Shown here: piece after piece, positions 7,430 through 9,561 of the stretch | Numbering within the stretch: position 1 is the first letter of the stretch | How the letters are laid out: the number at the start of each line of letters is the position of its first letter | Assembly: GCA_002171675.1 (NCBI GenBank) | Contig: NHDX01000043.1 | Span: 59,497-69,057, forward strand | Source: Chloroflexi bacterium TMED70 | Lineage (GTDB): Bacteria > Chloroflexota > Dehalococcoidia > Lucifugimonadales > Lucifugimonadaceae | Reading direction: 5' to 3' | DNA: 9,561 nucleotides | The notes under the pieces: generated by a model | Told to the model about the DNA's origin: nothing | Database searches by the model: none | Seen by the model: the letters and a program-made list of their open reading frames with translations, nothing else | Position numbers and translations under genes: made by a program

Positions 7430-8209
7430 ATGAAATGGTGCAGATTTAAATATCAAAATGAAATAAATCATGGAATCATTGAAAATAATATGATTTTTCC
7501 TATTTCTGGAAACCCTTTTAGTAAATATAAAAAAAAGGAAAAACCTCTAACTTTTGAAGAAATAGAATTATTAATTCCTGTTTATCCAAAAACTTTTTAT
7601 GCGGTAGGAGTAAACTACATGAATCATGTTAAAAAGATGTCAGAACTCACTGGAAGAGTTGGCACTCCACCTCCAGCTCCAGATGTAGGATATAGAGCAA
7701 ACAACGCATTAATTGCTCATAATAAATCAATTATTATTCCTGAAGATGCAACTGAAAAAGTTCAATATGAAGGAGAACTGGTTGTAGTAATTGGTAAAAA
7801 AGCAAAAAACTTAAATAAAGAAAATGTATTTGAACATATATTTGGATACACAATTGGAAATGATGTTAGTGAAAGAACGTGGCAAGCTAATGATAGAACA
7901 CTTTGGAGAGCAAAAAATAGCGATACTTTCAAGCCAATGGGACCATGGATAGAAACAAATGTTGATCTTGAAAATATGATTACAACCATTAGGGTTAATA
8001 ATGAAATTAAAGATCAGTTCAAAACCAATGATATGATATTTGGAATTAGTGAATATATTATAAATATCACAAAATATATAACACTTTATCCTGGAGATAT
8101 AATTTGGATGGGAACGGATGAAGTCCCTAGTAATATTAAAAATGGAGATGTAGTTGATATAGAAATTAGTGGAATTGGAATTCTTTCAAATCCAGTTATA
8201 AAGCAATAA
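7430..8209 (+). CDS. Fumarylacetoacetate hydrolase (FAH)-family protein, probable 2,4-diketo-3-deoxy sugar-acid hydrolase
   Basis: The protein has 259 residues: a short N-terminal region (about 1-50) and the FAH catalytic fold. YAVGVNY leads to H66. Metal ligands are E114 and E116 (in YEGEL) and D145 (in GNDVSER), with the 29-residue gap between E116 and D145 expected from FAHD-type proteins. K168 lies in DTFKPMGPW, and a GDIIWMGTDE segment takes the place of the more usual GTPxGVG. The Glu usually found three residues after the dyad His is K69 here. The family splits C-C bonds next to a keto group or, less often, dehydrates 2-keto-3-deoxy acids. As last gene of the operon it best fits cleavage of a 2,4-diketo-3-deoxy acid to pyruvate and a hydroxy acid such as lactate, as in the L-fucose and L-rhamnose diketo routes. 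Dehydration of a 2-keto-3-deoxypentonate is the main alternative. The ribosome-binding site is weak (GAAAG, 7418-7422). Confidence 0.82.
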   Translation: MKWCRFKYQNEINHGIIENNMIFPISGNPFSKYKKKEKPLTFEEIELLIPVYPKTFYAVGVNYMNHVKKMSELTGRVGTPPPAPDVGYRANNALIAHNKSIIIPEDATEKVQYEGELVVVIGKKAKNLNKENVFEHIFGYTIGNDVSERTWQANDRTLWRAKNSDTFKPMGPWIETNVDLENMITTIRVNNEIKDQFKTNDMIFGISEYIINITKYITLYPGDIIWMGTDEVPSNIKNGDVVDIEISGIGILSNPVIKQ

Positions 8210-8210
8210 T

Positions 8211-8744
8211 CTAAAATGAAAAACTTTTAAGTTTTTCAAAGGAAAAATGATCACCAATATCTTTTGCGTACTTTACATCAACAACTACACCTTTTTCATT
8301 AATAAGTATGTCTACTGGAAGAGTGTTGAAGTGACCTTTGATGGGAAAAGGAATATATCCCTTAAGAAATAAGGCCTTATTAAATTTTGTAAATCTAGTA
8401 AAAGAAGCTCTAATTACACCCCACCATGAAGTTTTTACGTCATATTTTTCAAAATATTTAAAATTTTCATCTGCCAATATAGTGAAAGGAATATCATGCC
8501 TATTCATAGCTTGTCTTAAATTATTTATTTTTGAGTCAAAAATACCAACCATTGTGAAGTTTTTTCCTAATTCATCATATCTTTTCAAAATTTCATTTAT
8601 GCGAAGATTACACATTGGACATCTTGCAAATCTATAAAAAGTTAAAAGTACTTTTTTACCCTTAAGGCTTGAGAGTGAAAAATTTGAACCATTTATGCTT
8701 GGTAGGGTTATTTCTTCTAAAATGTCACCTATATTTATTTTCAT
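8211..8744 (-). CDS. Peroxiredoxin-like (AhpC/TSA, thioredoxin-fold) protein
   Basis: A 177-residue thioredoxin-fold protein of the AhpC/TSA/peroxiredoxin-like group. It opens with the usual I-G-D-x-L-x-x-I-x-L-P and S-L-S-S-L-K-G-K-K segments. It then has a beta strand (VLLTFYRFA) running into C42-P-M-C45, the redox site. C42 is the probable peroxidatic Cys and C45 could resolve it as in CPxC-type relatives. The rest keeps the peroxiredoxin plan, with FDSK, PFTILAD and a late strand PVDILINEKGVV before the C-terminal helix. There is no signal peptide or lipobox, so it is probably cytoplasmic and reduces peroxides or serves as a thiol oxidoreductase. No Shine-Dalgarno sequence is seen before the ATG, so initiation may be leaderless or weak. 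It runs tail-to-tail with the FAH gene (one base between stops) and is unlikely to be part of the sugar pathway. The exact peroxiredoxin subfamily is uncertain. Confidence 0.75.
   Translation of the reverse strand: MKINIGDILEEITLPSINGSNFSLSSLKGKKVLLTFYRFARCPMCNLRINEILKRYDELGKNFTMVGIFDSKINNLRQAMNRHDIPFTILADENFKYFEKYDVKTSWWGVIRASFTRFTKFNKALFLKGYIPFPIKGHFNTLPVDILINEKGVVVDVKYAKDIGDHFSFEKLKSFSF
8217..8238. terminator. 22-bp perfect palindrome, likely two-way terminator at a convergent junction
   Basis: TGAAAAACTT (8217-8226) and its exact complement AAGTTTTTCA (8229-8238) surround two bases. As RNA it would fold as a 9-bp stem with a four-base loop. On the minus strand the stem is followed directly by TTTT, completing a plain intrinsic terminator for the peroxiredoxin-like gene, whose last codons it encodes. 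On the plus strand the 3' arm itself carries a T5 run, 7 bases after the stop of the FAH gene. It is low in G/C, so efficiency may be modest. The position between two convergent genes supports a two-way terminator. Confidence 0.5.
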
Positions 8745-8758
8745 AACATAAATGTACA

Positions 8759-8782
8759 GTAATTTTTTTACGAAAAAATTAC
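8759..8782. terminator. Perfect 10-bp inverted repeat with TACG loop between guaC and the peroxiredoxin-like gene
   Basis: GTAATTTTTT (8759-8768) and AAAAAATTAC (8773-8782) are exact complements around TACG. It lies in the 70-bp gap (8745-8814) between two minus-strand genes, 33 bases past the stop of guaC and 15 bases before the ATG of the peroxiredoxin-like gene. It may terminate guaC transcription, the T6 being within the stem and not after it. It could also act as an operator or as a leader hairpin for the downstream gene. On the plus strand the loop reads UACG, which belongs to the stable UNCG tetraloop class. The rest of the gap shows nothing clear. Confidence 0.4.
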
Positions 8783-8814
8783 AGGAATGTTAAATGTCTT
8801 TTATTTACAGCAGT

Positions 8815-9561
8815 TTATAGAATTATAAAACTTGAGTTCTGATATATCTCTCCTATATTTTTAGAGTTGATATACGTACATGTTGATCTTAAAGCGCCTA
8901 AAATTTCATTAACTGTATTTTTTACTGGTCCCCTGTCCTCAACAAGAATTGATTTACCCTCAGATGTTCTGTAATCAGCAACTTCACCGTAATGTTTAGT
9001 CATAGCTTTTGTAGAACTCATTCCATATAGTTCTCTATAATTTTTATTATCTTTTCGTATTATTGGAGCCATACTTTCTTTATGAGCCGCTAGAAGAGAT
9101 CCAAGCATCACAAAACCTGCTCCTGCTGCAAATGCCTTAGAGATGTCGCCTGTTATTTTTACTCCACCATCAGATACAACAAATCCATTATATTTTTTTA
9201 CTTCTTCACTACATTCAATAACTGCAGATAATTGAGGATAACCAATACCAGTCGTTTCAGTTGTGTCACAAACTCCACCTGATCCAATCCCAACTTTAAC
9301 TCCATCAGCACCAGAATCCATTAATATTTTAACTCCTTCTGGAGTAACAACATTTCCAGCTATAATTCCTAAGTTAGGAAATTGCTTTCTAGTATCACTT
9401 ATAGTTCTAGAAAATTTATCTATATATCCATTTGGAATATCAAAAACTATAGTCTTTATACCTTTATTAGTTTTTTGAGAAATAAAAGAAATAATTTCAT
9501 CAATTTCAGAAACTTTTTCTAAACCAAAAGTTATGAAATTATACTCTGGATCTAAACCTTT
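8815..9561 (-). CDS. guaC: GMP reductase (C-terminal 248 residues; N-terminus beyond the window)
   Basis: GMP reductase converts GMP to IMP with NADPH, releasing ammonia, in purine salvage. The frame is open to the window edge, so the true start lies outside; an internal ATG at 9321 is not the start. Visible family landmarks are the strand I-K-T-I-V-F-D-I-P-N-G-Y, GNVVTPEG, DGVKVGIGSGGVC with the catalytic Cys encoded at 9268-9270, TGIGYPQLSAVIEC, VSDGGVKITGDISKAFAAGAGFVMLG, then YGMSS and the C-terminal RGPVKNTVNEILGALRSTCTYI. The last segment and the tyrosine-rich YGMSS region fit GMP reductase better than IMP dehydrogenase. The Cys loop reads GSGGVCDTTE where GPGSVCTTR is usual, an odd variant. 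A housekeeping gene, it probably marks the edge of the sugar-pathway region. A closely related IMP dehydrogenase-like enzyme is the main alternative. Confidence 0.85.
   Translation of the reverse strand, partial: KGLDPEYNFITFGLEKVSEIDEIISFISQKTNKGIKTIVFDIPNGYIDKFSRTISDTRKQFPNLGIIAGNVVTPEGVKILMDSGADGVKVGIGSGGVCDTTETTGIGYPQLSAVIECSEEVKKYNGFVVSDGGVKITGDISKAFAAGAGFVMLGSLLAAHKESMAPIIRKDNKNYRELYGMSSTKAMTKHYGEVADYRTSEGKSILVEDRGPVKNTVNEILGALRSTCTYINSKNIGEIYQNSSFIIL

Noticed and set aside
8338..8637. Plus-strand reading frame of 99 codons opposite the peroxiredoxin-like gene
   Set aside because: The minus strand carries the CPxC redox motif and family pattern; the plus-strand product has no recognisable features.
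1..9561. CRISPR array, insertion sequence, tRNA, riboswitch or toxin-antitoxin pair
   Set aside because: No spaced direct repeats, transposase, terminal repeats or tRNA-like cloverleaf were seen; nearly the whole window is accounted for by metabolic genes.

Overview
The window is AT-rich (roughly one third G+C by eye) and densely packed bacterial DNA. Intergenic gaps are mostly 10-90 bp, and ribosome-binding sites are of the AGGA/GGAG kind. Start codons include GTG and TTG. The taxon cannot be fixed from sequence alone. An AT-rich, probably aquatic heterotroph fits; SAR202-type Chloroflexota are one possibility, because they are known for many enolase-superfamily paralogues, but this is a guess.

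Layout. (1) 124-1197 (+): a galactose-mutarotase-like protein behind a good -10 box. (2) 1198-1995 (-): an SDR dehydrogenase, tail-to-tail with the first gene and with no base between the stop codons. (3) 1996-2086: a 91-bp divergent promoter region. (4) 2087-8209 (+): a tight six-gene run with gaps of 10-31 bp. In order it holds an SMP-30 type sugar lactonase, an SDR, an enolase-superfamily dehydratase, a Gfo/Idh/MocA oxidoreductase, a second enolase-superfamily dehydratase and a FAH-family hydrolase or lyase. (5) 8211-8744 (-): a small peroxiredoxin-like protein, again tail-to-tail, with a perfect palindrome at the junction. (6) 8815-9561 (-): GMP reductase, cut by the window edge and lacking its N-terminus.

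How the genes fit together. The first eight genes resemble a complete non-phosphorylative route for oxidising a sugar or deoxysugar. In this reading a mutarotase presents the right anomer, an SDR oxidises C1 to the lactone, the SMP-30 protein opens it to the aldonate, and an enolase-family dehydratase makes the 2-keto-3-deoxy acid. The second SDR then oxidises C4, and the FAH protein cleaves the 2,4-diketo acid to pyruvate plus a 2-hydroxy acid. This is the enzyme-class set known from the L-fucose and L-rhamnose diketo-hydrolase pathways. No kinase, aldolase, transporter or regulator is visible. The substrate is an inference. The second dehydratase and the Gfo/Idh protein are not needed for a single simple route and suggest a second substrate or an epimerising branch.

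The most notable points are three. The two dehydratases share the same metal and catalytic spacing but differ at the first metal ligand (Asp against Glu). The FAH protein has Lys where the usual catalytic-dyad Glu is expected. The GMP reductase has an unusual active-site Cys loop. No mobile element, CRISPR array, tRNA or rRNA was seen, and no wholly new type of system is evident.
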